This document shows, in pieces, positions 27,966 through 37,311 of a stretch of 64,000 nt of DNA. The stretch spans positions 1 to 64,000 of the forward strand of contig SKKH01000092.1 in NCBI GenBank assembly GCA_007121555.1. Reading direction: 5' to 3'. The translations under genes were made by a program, and so were the position numbers. This DNA comes from Gemmatimonadota bacterium. Lineage in GTDB: Bacteria > Gemmatimonadota > Gemmatimonadetes > Longimicrobiales > Gaopeijiaceae. The notes under the pieces were generated by a model that was not told where the DNA came from, searched no databases, and saw only the letters and a list, made by a program, of their open reading frames with translations. Position 1 is the stretch's first letter, and the number at the start of each line of letters is the position of its first letter.

Positions 27966-29438
27966 CTACCAGATATACCAGTCGTCGTGCTCTTCGGGGC
28001 CTGTGGGACCGATCTGTCCCCGTGCCCGTTCCAGGAGTTCGTCGGGGTCGTACAGCGTCCCCTCCAGGATCACCGTCTCGACGTTCCGGGTGTTTCGGAT
28101 GTCCTGCAGGGGGTCGCCGCGAATGACGACCATGTCGGCCCACTTTCCGGCCGCGATGGAACCGATCTCGTCGTCCATTCCCAGGGCACGGGCCCCGTTG
28201 ATGGTGCCGAACCGGAGGGCCGAGGCGGTTGGAATCCCCGCCAGGGTGAAGGCGTGCAGTTCACGGTGGGCGGAAAAGCCTCCCAGGAACTCGCCCTGGC
28301 TCGGATTGTCGGTGCCCATCGTGATGAGGTGTCCGCCCCCTGCGTTGTAGAAGGCCAGCGTGGTGCGCTTCATGGCCTGGTAGAGTTCGGACATCAGGTC
28401 CCTGCGGGTCCGCGCCTCCCGTTGGGCCACCAACTCCTGGACGTAGGGAGTGAAGAAGCCAGGCTCATCCTCCCAGTAGTCGAACCCCTCCTCCAACTCG
28501 GTGAGGTAGATGGGAGCCGTGATGGTGGCGTTGAAGTAGACGTCGTTGTCCAGGAACAGCTCTACGACCTCCCGAAAGGCCGCGTCCGTGGTGTCCACCT
28601 GATTCCAGACCGGATACGCTCCCTCTTCGGGATCCAGGACCGGCCCGCCCAGGATGTGCTCCACACGGTCGATGCCCATGGCGATGGCGTCGGCTGAGTT
28701 GGTGCTGCCCCGGCCCCCGGAGTCCAGGTGGCCGGTCACCGTTCCGCCGTGCTCGTGCACCCTTTGGATCAGGGGCTCGATGTGCTCTGGGGCCGCTCCC
28801 TTCGCCTTGAAGTGGGTCACGCCCCTGGAGACCCAGTAGTCCACGTCTTCCCGGACCTCCTCGGCCGTCATCTCCGGGTCCCAATCGGGCCGGGTACGAC
28901 CGTAGTACGGACCGGATGGGATGAGTCTTGGGCCATCCCACTCTCCGGCCTCGAGGCGGTCCCTGAGGGTCAGCAGGAGTTCGGGCTCGTACTCACCGGC
29001 CGGGAAGGTGGTGGTCACCCCGTTGGCCAGGAAGACGAGGGGGTTGTAGCGGGTCTCCTCGACCCTTCCCTCGCCCGTGAGGTTCATGTTGTGGTGGGCG
29101 TGGAGGTCGATGAGTCCCGGCATGACCGTCTGGTCGTCATCCAGGAGAATCGCGGTGACCGCGGCCCCGTCGGGGACATGGTTCGCCGGCGCTCCCAGGG
29201 CCTCGATCCGGCCGTCGGGCGACACCACGATGCCCGGATTCGGAATCCGTTCCCCGGCCTCCACGTCGAGGAGCCATCCTGATTCGAGGGTGAGCCAGAC
29301 CCCCTCGGATCCAGCGCTTCCTTCCTGTGAAGGCGGGTCCCCGCTGCACGCGGCGATGCTGAGAAGCGCGAGCGCGGATATCAGGACGGCGCGGGAGGTG
29401 GTGCCGGACCGGCGAGGCCTTGAGTGTGATGGGCGCAT
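27966..29438 (-). CDS. Exported amidohydrolase
   Basis: VMPGLIDLHAHHNMNLTGEG, TVTGHLDSGG, IGSIAAGKWADMVVIRGDPL; start ATG 29438. Confidence 0.87.
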   Translation of the reverse strand: MRPSHSRPRRSGTTSRAVLISALALLSIAACSGDPPSQEGSAGSEGVWLTLESGWLLDVEAGERIPNPGIVVSPDGRIEALGAPANHVPDGAAVTAILLDDDQTVMPGLIDLHAHHNMNLTGEGRVEETRYNPLVFLANGVTTTFPAGEYEPELLLTLRDRLEAGEWDGPRLIPSGPYYGRTRPDWDPEMTAEEVREDVDYWVSRGVTHFKAKGAAPEHIEPLIQRVHEHGGTVTGHLDSGGRGSTNSADAIAMGIDRVEHILGGPVLDPEEGAYPVWNQVDTTDAAFREVVELFLDNDVYFNATITAPIYLTELEEGFDYWEDEPGFFTPYVQELVAQREARTRRDLMSELYQAMKRTTLAFYNAGGGHLITMGTDNPSQGEFLGGFSAHRELHAFTLAGIPTASALRFGTINGARALGMDDEIGSIAAGKWADMVVIRGDPLQDIRNTRNVETVILEGTLYDPDELLERARGQIGPTGPEEHDDWYIW

Positions 29439-29495
29439 GGCGTTGTGCGGTCGTGGGTCAGGTGGTGGGGTCAGCGTGGGGAGAAGAAGGTGCGA

Positions 29496-29537
29496 GGCTC
29501 CCTGCACCGGCGATCCTCTCCACCGGTGCAGGGAGCC
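29496..29537 (-). terminator. Hairpin terminator downstream of SusD gene
   Basis: GGCTCCCTGCACCGG-(12 nt)-CCGGTGCAGGGAGCC; perfect 15-bp stem. Confidence 0.85.
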
Positions 29538-29578
29538 CCGTACTTTCTAGCTGCCGTGGTCTCGGCGTTCCGGGAGCA

Positions 29579-30880
29579 TCATCCTCCCAGATTCGGGTTG
29601 CTCTGCCTCTCCTGTTCCGGCAGAGGCATGCAGGTGATCGGACCCCAGGCCTGACCCTTGTGATTCGTGCCGGTAGGGAAGGGGATGTCGTGGCGAAGCT
29701 TGTCGTTCAACCGGTGCCCCTCGCTGAAGAGCTGCCGCCGGCGCTCCTCGATCACGACGTCCAGCATGTTTTCGTCTCCCGAAAGCTCGAGGGCGGGCAG
29801 ATCCTGGGAGGCCCGGAGCTGGTTGATGACGTCTTCGGCTTCGCTGGGACGCGCCTCCGCGATGATGAGTTGAGCCTCCTCCCATGAAGCCATGGGGATG
29901 TCCGAGTCGGCCTCGGGAAACTTCTCCTGGAAGAAGTGGGGGGTGACCCCATCATGACCGAACTGTCCGGCGTCCGTCACCGGCACCCGTGGATCGGGTT
30001 GGTCGCCGATCATCACGTTCCCGAACTCCTCGGGCTCCACCGATAGGACCCGGTTCCTGTGATTCAGGTTGTAGAGGCGGTTCTCCCTCCGTCCATTCAC
30101 GGTGGAGTATTCGGCATTCCAGACGAAGCCCTGAGGGATCATCTCCGCGTCGGATGCGGCTCCCGCCAGATTCCCCAGGTTCAGGCGAGCTCGGGCCCGG
30201 CCCGCCGTGGCGAGCAGTCGAATTTCGTTGTTCCCGGCCGCCTCAGCGTGGGAGATCGCCGTGGTGAGGCGCTGTTCGGCCGTCTCCATCACCTGGGTTC
30301 GGGACATGAGCGGCCCCTGATCGACGGCCATCTCACAGAACCCTTCACCCAGGAGGATGTAGGAGAAGCCTGCATATGCGGAGAGCTGACCCAGGAGGTC
30401 ACTCCGGTCTGGCACGTCGGCCTCCGAGAATCCCTCGATGAGGCGACCTCCCTCCTCGGCGACGTATCGGGCCTGCTGGAGGGGTGTGTAGGCCCCGAGT
30501 CCCGTAGCGTCACGCCCGGTGGGGCAGCTTCCGGTGATGGAGTTCAACTCCAGCCCTCTCCACCCCCAGGTGTTCACGTTCAGCCAGCTCGACGCGTTCC
30601 GGTACTCGCCGGACAGGATTCCGGTGGTCGTGACGTAACTGGTGTAGGCGCACTCGAATTGGCCGAGTGCGCTGTTCAGAAGTGTCTGGGCGAGGGCTGG
30701 ATTGTTCAGGCTCTCGGCTTCCACCGTGCCCGGCAACTCGACCTCGAGGAGGCTGTCGCAGGCGGCGGTGAGTCCGATGAGGACCACGCCCAGAGCAGTG
30801 AATACTGCGCGCCTCAGCGTGCGGCCGGAGGGCCGTGTGCCCGTTCTCGATGTAGATGGTGTGGTGATTCTCTTAAGCAT
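29579..30880 (-). CDS. RagB/SusD family outer-membrane lipoprotein
   Basis: GLTAACDSLLEVELPGTVEAESLNNPALAQTLLNSALGQFECAY; C-terminal VVIEERRRQLFSEGHRLNDKLRHDI. Confidence 0.9.
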   Translation of the reverse strand: MLKRITTPSTSRTGTRPSGRTLRRAVFTALGVVLIGLTAACDSLLEVELPGTVEAESLNNPALAQTLLNSALGQFECAYTSYVTTTGILSGEYRNASSWLNVNTWGWRGLELNSITGSCPTGRDATGLGAYTPLQQARYVAEEGGRLIEGFSEADVPDRSDLLGQLSAYAGFSYILLGEGFCEMAVDQGPLMSRTQVMETAEQRLTTAISHAEAAGNNEIRLLATAGRARARLNLGNLAGAASDAEMIPQGFVWNAEYSTVNGRRENRLYNLNHRNRVLSVEPEEFGNVMIGDQPDPRVPVTDAGQFGHDGVTPHFFQEKFPEADSDIPMASWEEAQLIIAEARPSEAEDVINQLRASQDLPALELSGDENMLDVVIEERRRQLFSEGHRLNDKLRHDIPFPTGTNHKGQAWGPITCMPLPEQERQSNPNLGG

Positions 30881-30890
30881 GAATCGCTCC

Positions 30891-33800
30891 TCAGAAGCTC
30901 AGGCGCACGGTGAGAGTGGCGCTCGCGGTGGGGGGGAGGACGGTCTGGTAGCCCGTGGCCGACTGGCCGGTGGAACGCACCTCCGGATCCCACGTGATCA
31001 TGTTCGCAAGCCGCTCCCGGACGGATCCATCGCGGGGAGTGCTCCAGCCGTGCTCGGCCGTCCAGAGCATGGCCACGTTGCGCATGCCCAAGCTGACCGA
31101 ACCTCTCTGGGCGCCCACCCTCGAAGCGAAGGCGTCCGGCAGGAGGTAGGTCGCCGACACTTCCCTCAAGCGCACGAATCCTGCCTTGTAGAGGGACGTC
31201 CGGTCGTTCTCGAAGATTCGCACGGCCTGGAGGAAGGGATTGTCTCCCCTCAGCACGGCCTCGGTCGTGGCCTGGTTGTGCGTCGCGCGGATCTCGGTGT
31301 TGGTGTGGTGGTGCCCACCGTTGCCCTCGACCCGGGCGTAGAGGGTCAGGTTCTCGAAGAGGGTGAAGGTGTTTCCGAAACCGATCTGCCAGGTGGGCTG
31401 GGAGTGCCCCATCCAGAGCTGCGGTGCTTCACCGCAGGGGACGAGCGATCCACCCACTTCCACACCCTGCGGTCCGGTCCCTCCATCACACAGGGCCGAG
31501 AGCACCTGGCCGTTTTCGTCGATCTCCACCTCCACGAACTCTCTCATGAAGAAGTCACCGATGGAGTACCCTTCCCGGTGCTGGGCCTGGCCCGGAGCGC
31601 CGATGAAGTCGAGGCCGCCCAAATCCTTGATCTCGTTGTTCATGGTCGAGAACTGGGTGTCGACCTCCCAGGCGAACCGGGGAGACTCCATGAGGCGAGC
31701 CGAAACGGCCACCTCGTTCCCCCAGGCGTGGAGCAGACCGATGTTGACGATCTGGGACCCGGTGAATCCCGAGGAAGGGGCCAGGGGACGGTTCACGATG
31801 GCGTCTTTCACCGCCCGCTGATACCGGGTGAACTCAACGTCCAGGCGCCCGTCCAGGAAGCTGGCATCGAATCCCAACTCCAGCTCTTCTCCCCGCTCAG
31901 GCTGGAGCTGAGGGTTCCCGAAGGCACTGGGAAGGAGTGCGGGACGGTCCCGGTATCCGATGACCGGATCGTAGAGTCGGGATGCGTCGAAGGTGCCAGG
32001 CTGCTGACCGGCGGCACCCCAGGCACCGCGAAGCCGGAGCTGCTCCACCGAATCCCACCGCCAGAACGGCTCTTCATGGAGGACCCACGTCGCGCTCAGC
32101 TTGGGGTAGATGGCGGCGTCGAATTCTACGCCGAAGGCGCTGTTGTCGTCGGCGCGGACCGCGGCGGTAAGGAATCGACGATTCTCCCAGCCCACCTGCT
32201 GCTGGACATAGACGCCCACGGTGGAGTTCTCGAGAAAGTCCTCACCCCCGTCCCGAACTGCACCCCCGGAAACGGTGGTGATGGGTACGGCGGGGAACTG
32301 AGCACCGGACGAGTTGATGAACGCGGATTCGCTCTTGTAGTATTGGAATCCGACCGCGCTCTCCAGGTCGTAGTTGCCCAGGCTGAAGTTCGCGCTGCCC
32401 GAGTAGTCTACGGTCACGAAGCTGCGGGTGCCGCGCTCCACCGATTTCGACCCCAGGGAGAGCTGACCATACACGTGGTCGGCGCCGTCCGGGTGCTGGG
32501 GATAGAGAGTCCAGTTCACCTCGGAGCTGGAATCCAGTCCAGCCACCAGGCGATGGGAGGACCAGCTCACGGGCTGGTAACGCAACTCCACATTGGTGGT
32601 GGTCCGATCGTTGTCGGCTCGGCTCTGGACCTCACTCCAGGTCTCTGGTGGTGCCTGCCTCCAGCCCCTGCGGCGGTCGTCCAGGTTGCGCGGGTTGGAC
32701 CAGATCAGATTGCTGAAGGGGTCGGGGTTGATTCCGCCCTGGGCCAGTCGGGTGTCTCCGGTGATGTACGAGCTTCCCACCGTCACCCGAAGGTCGTCGG
32801 TGAGGAGGATCTCCATGTTTGCGCGGATGGCGGTCCGCTTGCTCCAGTTGTGCGATACGATGCCGGTGTCGTCGTCCCGGGATACGGAGGCGAAGTACCG
32901 GACCGCATCCGTGCCGCCTCGCATGCTCAGGTTGTAGCTCTGCAGCAGCCCATAGCCGAAGGGGGCGCCCAGGCCGTTCACTCGTTCGTTCTCGTAGACG
33001 TTGAAGCCGAAGAGCTCACCAGGGTTATCGGGATCGGGCATGTATCGCATGCCGGTCCGGCCCTCCGGATTCCAGAGCCAGTTCGTGCCGGTCCGGGTGG
33101 TGACGTCGAACTGCGGTGCGCCGGTGGCTCCTCTCTTCGTGATGATCTGGATCACCCCGTTGGAGGCCTCGGTGCCGTAGAGGGTGGCGGCCGCAGGTCC
33201 CTTGATGATCTCGATGCTCTGGATGTCACCGGGGTGGATGTCGTTGAGGCGGCTCACATTGGCTCCCCCTCGCTGACCAGGCCCTCGCCGGGGGTCGCTG
33301 TCCATGCGGACCCCATCGATGTAGATGATGGGCTCGTTGGCCAGGGAAAGGCTGCTGTTGCCTCGGATCCGGACGGCCGATCCGGTTCCCACCTGTCCGG
33401 TGCCCGGCAGCATCATCGCGCCGGGAGTCCGTTGTCCCACCAGCTGATCTACGTTGCCGATGGGCGAGCGGGCCATGACATCCTCGGCGTCCACGGTGGC
33501 CACCACGTTGCCGATGGCGCGGCGCTGGGTTCCCCCGGCGGTACCTGTGACGACGATCCCGTCGAGGTCCAGGGCACGCTCGCTCAGCTGGAAGTCCACC
33601 GTCGCAGTTCCGCCCGAGGTCACGGTGGCCTGGGCCGAGGTGCTGGCGAATCCGATGAGCTGGACCGTCACCGTCACCTCTCCGGCGGGAACACCGGAGA
33701 TGCTGTAGTTCCCCCCGCTGTCCGTGATCGTCCCCAGGTTCGTATCCTCAACGAAGACCTGGGCCGCCGGCAGGGGCCGGTTCGTTCGTCCATGGATCAC

Positions 33801-34307
33801 CTGACCTTCAATCGTACCAGTCAGGGCGCGGGCCCGAACGCCGGACCGCGGGGACCTGAGCGAAGCCTGGGCGAGGACTCTCGACCCGGGTAGGGCCGTG
33901 CTGGACGCGAGGCGGTTGTGGTCGCCCCCGTTCCGGAACTCGCTGCGAGGCTCGACCACCACCTGACGTCCCACGGACTCCCAGGCGAAGGGAGTGCCGT
34001 CCAGAATGAGGTCCAGGGCCTCTCGGACCGAGCGCTCGGTGCATCGGCAGGACACCGCAGGCTCCTCCGGAAGGAGGCTCGGCGAAAAGGTGATGGGCAC
34101 GCCGGAGCGATCCCGGAGGGTGAGGAGCATGTCGGCCAGGGACAGGGCCTCGGCCTCCACGCGTGCGGGGCGATCCAGAAGTGCCGCGGCCTGAGCCTCG
34201 GCGACCTCGGCCCCGACGCTGGCCAGGAGCGTGTGGTCCTGGGCCGAAACGGGAAGGCTCCCCATCACCAGCAAAAGTGCTGCGGTGAGTAGACGAGAGA
34301 GCTTCAT
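30891..34307 (-). CDS. SusC/RagA family TonB-linked outer-membrane protein with STN domain
   Basis: STN-like SLADMLLTLRDRSGVPITFSPSLL; carboxypeptidase-like domain; plug IEIIKGPAAATLYGTEASNGVIQIITKRG; start ATG 34307. Confidence 0.92.
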   Translation of the reverse strand: MKLSRLLTAALLLVMGSLPVSAQDHTLLASVGAEVAEAQAAALLDRPARVEAEALSLADMLLTLRDRSGVPITFSPSLLPEEPAVSCRCTERSVREALDLILDGTPFAWESVGRQVVVEPRSEFRNGGDHNRLASSTALPGSRVLAQASLRSPRSGVRARALTGTIEGQVIHGRTNRPLPAAQVFVEDTNLGTITDSGGNYSISGVPAGEVTVTVQLIGFASTSAQATVTSGGTATVDFQLSERALDLDGIVVTGTAGGTQRRAIGNVVATVDAEDVMARSPIGNVDQLVGQRTPGAMMLPGTGQVGTGSAVRIRGNSSLSLANEPIIYIDGVRMDSDPRRGPGQRGGANVSRLNDIHPGDIQSIEIIKGPAAATLYGTEASNGVIQIITKRGATGAPQFDVTTRTGTNWLWNPEGRTGMRYMPDPDNPGELFGFNVYENERVNGLGAPFGYGLLQSYNLSMRGGTDAVRYFASVSRDDDTGIVSHNWSKRTAIRANMEILLTDDLRVTVGSSYITGDTRLAQGGINPDPFSNLIWSNPRNLDDRRRGWRQAPPETWSEVQSRADNDRTTTNVELRYQPVSWSSHRLVAGLDSSSEVNWTLYPQHPDGADHVYGQLSLGSKSVERGTRSFVTVDYSGSANFSLGNYDLESAVGFQYYKSESAFINSSGAQFPAVPITTVSGGAVRDGGEDFLENSTVGVYVQQQVGWENRRFLTAAVRADDNSAFGVEFDAAIYPKLSATWVLHEEPFWRWDSVEQLRLRGAWGAAGQQPGTFDASRLYDPVIGYRDRPALLPSAFGNPQLQPERGEELELGFDASFLDGRLDVEFTRYQRAVKDAIVNRPLAPSSGFTGSQIVNIGLLHAWGNEVAVSARLMESPRFAWEVDTQFSTMNNEIKDLGGLDFIGAPGQAQHREGYSIGDFFMREFVEVEIDENGQVLSALCDGGTGPQGVEVGGSLVPCGEAPQLWMGHSQPTWQIGFGNTFTLFENLTLYARVEGNGGHHHTNTEIRATHNQATTEAVLRGDNPFLQAVRIFENDRTSLYKAGFVRLREVSATYLLPDAFASRVGAQRGSVSLGMRNVAMLWTAEHGWSTPRDGSVRERLANMITWDPEVRSTGQSATGYQTVLPPTASATLTVRLSF

Positions 34308-34446
34308 GATTGAACCTCCTGAGGGGGTGGGCTGTCGAACGTTCGGGAGAAGGGATGCCTCATTGGTCTCCATGGGCTGGGGTACGGTCGTGAAGGTGAA
34401 CAGGGCGCATGGGCAGGGATCGAGTACTGGGGTGGTGGCTCGTCGA

Positions 34447-35553
34447 TCATGGGAGCATTCGGATCGTGTCCGCGGACATGGTGCAGGTCACCGCGGCGGC
34501 TCGGCAGACGAGCTCAACCACCTGTTCCATCTCCGATTCGCTGAACCAACCGGTGACGGTCCGGTCGTGGAGTTCCGGGTCCATGATGCGGATCGAGATC
34601 CCTGCTCGACGCTCCAGCTCTCGGGCGACTCGGGGCAGGGGGGTGGACTCGAAGGCCACGAATGCTCCCATCCAGCCCAGGAGCTCCTCCGGGTCGGCCA
34701 CACTTTCGACGCGGGGACTCTGGTCGCTTCGACTCTGGCTCCGTTCCCCGGCCCGAACCTCCACCTCCTCGCCTCCGCCCCGGACCGACACGCTCCCTTC
34801 GACAACCAGGAGGTTCATCTCGTCGTGCCGAGCGTTGACCTCGAAGCGGGTGCCGAGGACGGTGGCTTCTCCCCCGCCAGTCCGAACGTGGAAGGGGCGG
34901 CTGGAGTCGGGGGTTACGGCGAGGAAGGCCTGGCCGTCCACCGCGACCCAGCGCTCTGAAGCGCCAACGGAGCTCTGAATGCGGGTGCCCGGTGCCATTC
35001 GGATGACTGAACCATCGGGGAGGGTGGCCGTGGCCATCTCTCCCGGTCCGGTGACCACCTGCGAAACTTGAGCGGGCTCCGGAGCGCCGGAATCAACCAG
35101 GCTCTGGCCGGCCCAGGAGCCGATCCCAAGAGAGAGGACGATCACCGCGGCCCATGCCAGCGGGCGGCTCCAGGGGGAGGAACTCCCGCGGTCGCCCGTC
35201 TGGGCGGCTCGGTGGCGACCCTCCAACTCCGCCAGAGTGGGCGCTGGAATTCGAAAGTCCACGGGATCGGCAGAGGCCGAGGCCTGCCACACTTCGGCCA
35301 TTTCCCGGTACCGGCGCTCGTGATCGAGGGAGGCCTCTCTCCAGCGGCGGAGTTCTTCCTCCTGGTCCGGAGTGGTCCGCCCCTGAAGCGAGTGGAGGAT
35401 GAGTTGGTCCAAGACGTCTGTTCCTCGACGGGCGCTCGAGGAAGGAAGAGTGACGCCGCAGCTGGGCCATCGAACTCGAATCTTCCGCCGGGCCGCTTCT
35501 GAAGGTCCGTGGATCCGGGGCAGGCGATCCTGGGTGCCGGGCCCGGCGTTCAC
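34447..35553 (-). CDS. FecR-family anti-sigma regulator (start uncertain)
   Basis: VVTGPGEMATATLPDGSVIRMAPGTRIQ, VDGQAFLAVTPDSSRPFHVRTGGGEATVLGTRFEVNA; probable start downstream of the ORF start (e.g. TTG near 35413). Confidence 0.85.
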   Translation of the reverse strand: MNAGPGTQDRLPRIHGPSEAARRKIRVRWPSCGVTLPSSSARRGTDVLDQLILHSLQGRTTPDQEEELRRWREASLDHERRYREMAEVWQASASADPVDFRIPAPTLAELEGRHRAAQTGDRGSSSPWSRPLAWAAVIVLSLGIGSWAGQSLVDSGAPEPAQVSQVVTGPGEMATATLPDGSVIRMAPGTRIQSSVGASERWVAVDGQAFLAVTPDSSRPFHVRTGGGEATVLGTRFEVNARHDEMNLLVVEGSVSVRGGGEEVEVRAGERSQSRSDQSPRVESVADPEELLGWMGAFVAFESTPLPRVARELERRAGISIRIMDPELHDRTVTGWFSESEMEQVVELVCRAAAVTCTMSADTIRMLP

Positions 35554-35631
35554 CCACTCAACACCCGGGGGCAGAAATCACTACTACTCCACCTTCGAAG
35601 GTTCTGACGGGCGGAGGGCTGGAGGAGCCGA

Positions 35632-36276
35632 TCAGCTGCTCCTGCCCAGCTCCCGGTGTACCTCGCGCAGCTCACGGCGGAGCTGAGTGAGGGCGGAGCT
35701 CATCTGGTTGGATACGGTCTGGGGTGAGATGTCGAGAATCTCGGCGATCTCCCGGTGGCTCTGACCGTGAAATCGAGCCAGGATGAAGATCTCCTTGCGA
35801 CGCGGGGGAAGCGAGTCGATGGCTCGCCGAACACTTCGCGAGAGGTCCGAGTCACGGGAGATCTCTTCGGGAGACGGACCGCTCCGGCGCAGTATGGGGA
35901 GGCTTCCGAGGATGCGGTCCCGGGTCCGGCGGCCTCTGCGTTGATTCAGGGCCTCGTTCCGGGTCGTCCGGTAGAGGAACGCCTGCAAACGGTCCGTGGG
36001 AGTCCATTCGTTGCGTCGCTCCCAGATCCGCAGCGCCACCTCCTGCACTACGTCCTCTGCGGCATCTCGGCTCCGAACGATCTGCTGGGCATAGGAAACC
36101 AGGGGAGCCCAGTACGTCTGGAGGAGCTCGTCCATGGCGTTCCGATCCCCTCGGTGGATCCGTTCCATGATGGAGTGGGTGCCTGGATCCGCCTTCCGGG
36201 TGGCGTGACTTCCTTCCTCGACGACGTGCTTGCGACGCACCGCCTGGTCCTGAAGCCGTGGCTGCCCTTCACTCAT
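35632..36276 (-). CDS. ECF-subfamily RNA polymerase sigma factor
   Basis: DAAEDVVQEVALRIWERR; LPPRRKEIFILARFHGQSHREIAEILDISPQTVSNQMSSAL; likely start ATG 36276. Confidence 0.92.
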   Translation of the reverse strand: MSEGQPRLQDQAVRRKHVVEEGSHATRKADPGTHSIMERIHRGDRNAMDELLQTYWAPLVSYAQQIVRSRDAAEDVVQEVALRIWERRNEWTPTDRLQAFLYRTTRNEALNQRRGRRTRDRILGSLPILRRSGPSPEEISRDSDLSRSVRRAIDSLPPRRKEIFILARFHGQSHREIAEILDISPQTVSNQMSSALTQLRRELREVHRELGRSS

Positions 36277-36368
36277 GGAGGGTGAGCCAGGCGTGGTGGA
36301 TCCCCGTGAGGGGGAGATGGATGGACGACCGGGGACCGGCACGTCGGCCTCCAGGAAATGGGTGGTCG

Positions 36369-36394
36369 CATACTTGTAAGCTTTAAGTTCATAC
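36369..36394. promoter_or_regulatory. CATAC direct repeats 21 bp apart flanking an imperfect dyad upstream of the ECF sigma gene
   Basis: CATACttgtaagctttaagttCATAC in an AT-rich island of otherwise GC-rich DNA. Confidence 0.35.
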
Positions 36395-36613
36395 TACGGG
36401 GGGGAGGCAGGTCCGGCAAATCCGGAGGGTGACCGGTCGGGATCGTCGAGGCGAGGGATCGGGTTCGGGGAGGAAGCGGCTCGCCCGGGGAGGCCCGGGT
36501 TGGATTTCCAAGGATCCCCTTCCGGTCCGCGCTGACCGTGGCCAGCAAGGCCCCGCCGCGCAGTTTTGGTGCTTCTTGAACAACCTTCCAGTCCAGTCGC
36601 CGGCAGGAGAACC

Positions 36614-36949
36614 CTACGTCTCGAAGACCTTCCTGCGGGCCTCGGCCTCCTCCTGGATCTTACCGCACATCATGTCGCAGAGGGTGTTCACCCGCTCGTC
36701 GGAGAGGCTGTAGTGGACGTAGAGCCCCTCTTTTCTTCGACTCACGAATCCGGTCTGGTGAAGGTACTGCAGGTGTTTCGAGACGTTGGCCGGATGGAGG
36801 TCGGTGATCTCCGCCAGTTCACCCACCGTGTGTTCCCCCCTGCGTAGGGTGTCCAGGAGCGAGAGGCGGGTCGGCTCGGCCAGGGCCTTGAAGCGTTCCG
36901 CCACCATCTCGAGGAGCTCAGGTGGCATGGGATTCTGTGACGTGGCCAT
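36614..36949 (-). CDS. ArsR-family transcriptional regulator
   Basis: FKALAEPTRLSLLDTLRRGEHTVGELAEITDLHPANVSKHLQYLHQTGFVSRRKEGLYVHY. Confidence 0.92.
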   Translation of the reverse strand: MATSQNPMPPELLEMVAERFKALAEPTRLSLLDTLRRGEHTVGELAEITDLHPANVSKHLQYLHQTGFVSRRKEGLYVHYSLSDERVNTLCDMMCGKIQEEAEARRKVFET

Positions 36950-37311
36950 GAGGTCGTTCCGTCCGGAGAAGGGGGCGAAGGCCGCCCGGGCTCAGATGCT
37001 GGATCGGGCGGATGGGGTGAAGCGTCCCCTTGTAGAGTATGGGTAGAGCAGGCCGCCAGGTCCAAGAGGGGCCCCGACGGGCGTCAGGGCGAGCCTGGGG
37101 CCGAAGCCCCCTGCGTCTGCACCTTCCGGCGGCCGTGGGTTATATTAAACGGCTGTATGTGCGACTGGCTCCGGAAAACGTTCCGGTAGCCGCCGACGGG
37201 CGGGTCAGGGGAAGAGGCCTCCACCTTCGAAAAGAGGCAGGGGCTCCGCTCCCACCGCCCCCTTTCACAATCGAATCTTCGGGAGCCCGCCTGAGGCGGG
37301 ACGCCAGTACC

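Noticed and set aside
30702-33893. 1063-aa plus-strand ORF antisense to SusC
   Set aside because: High-GC codon bias opens antisense frames; the minus-strand SusC has clear family motifs, while this translation is low-complexity G/V/H/R-rich with no recognisable domain.
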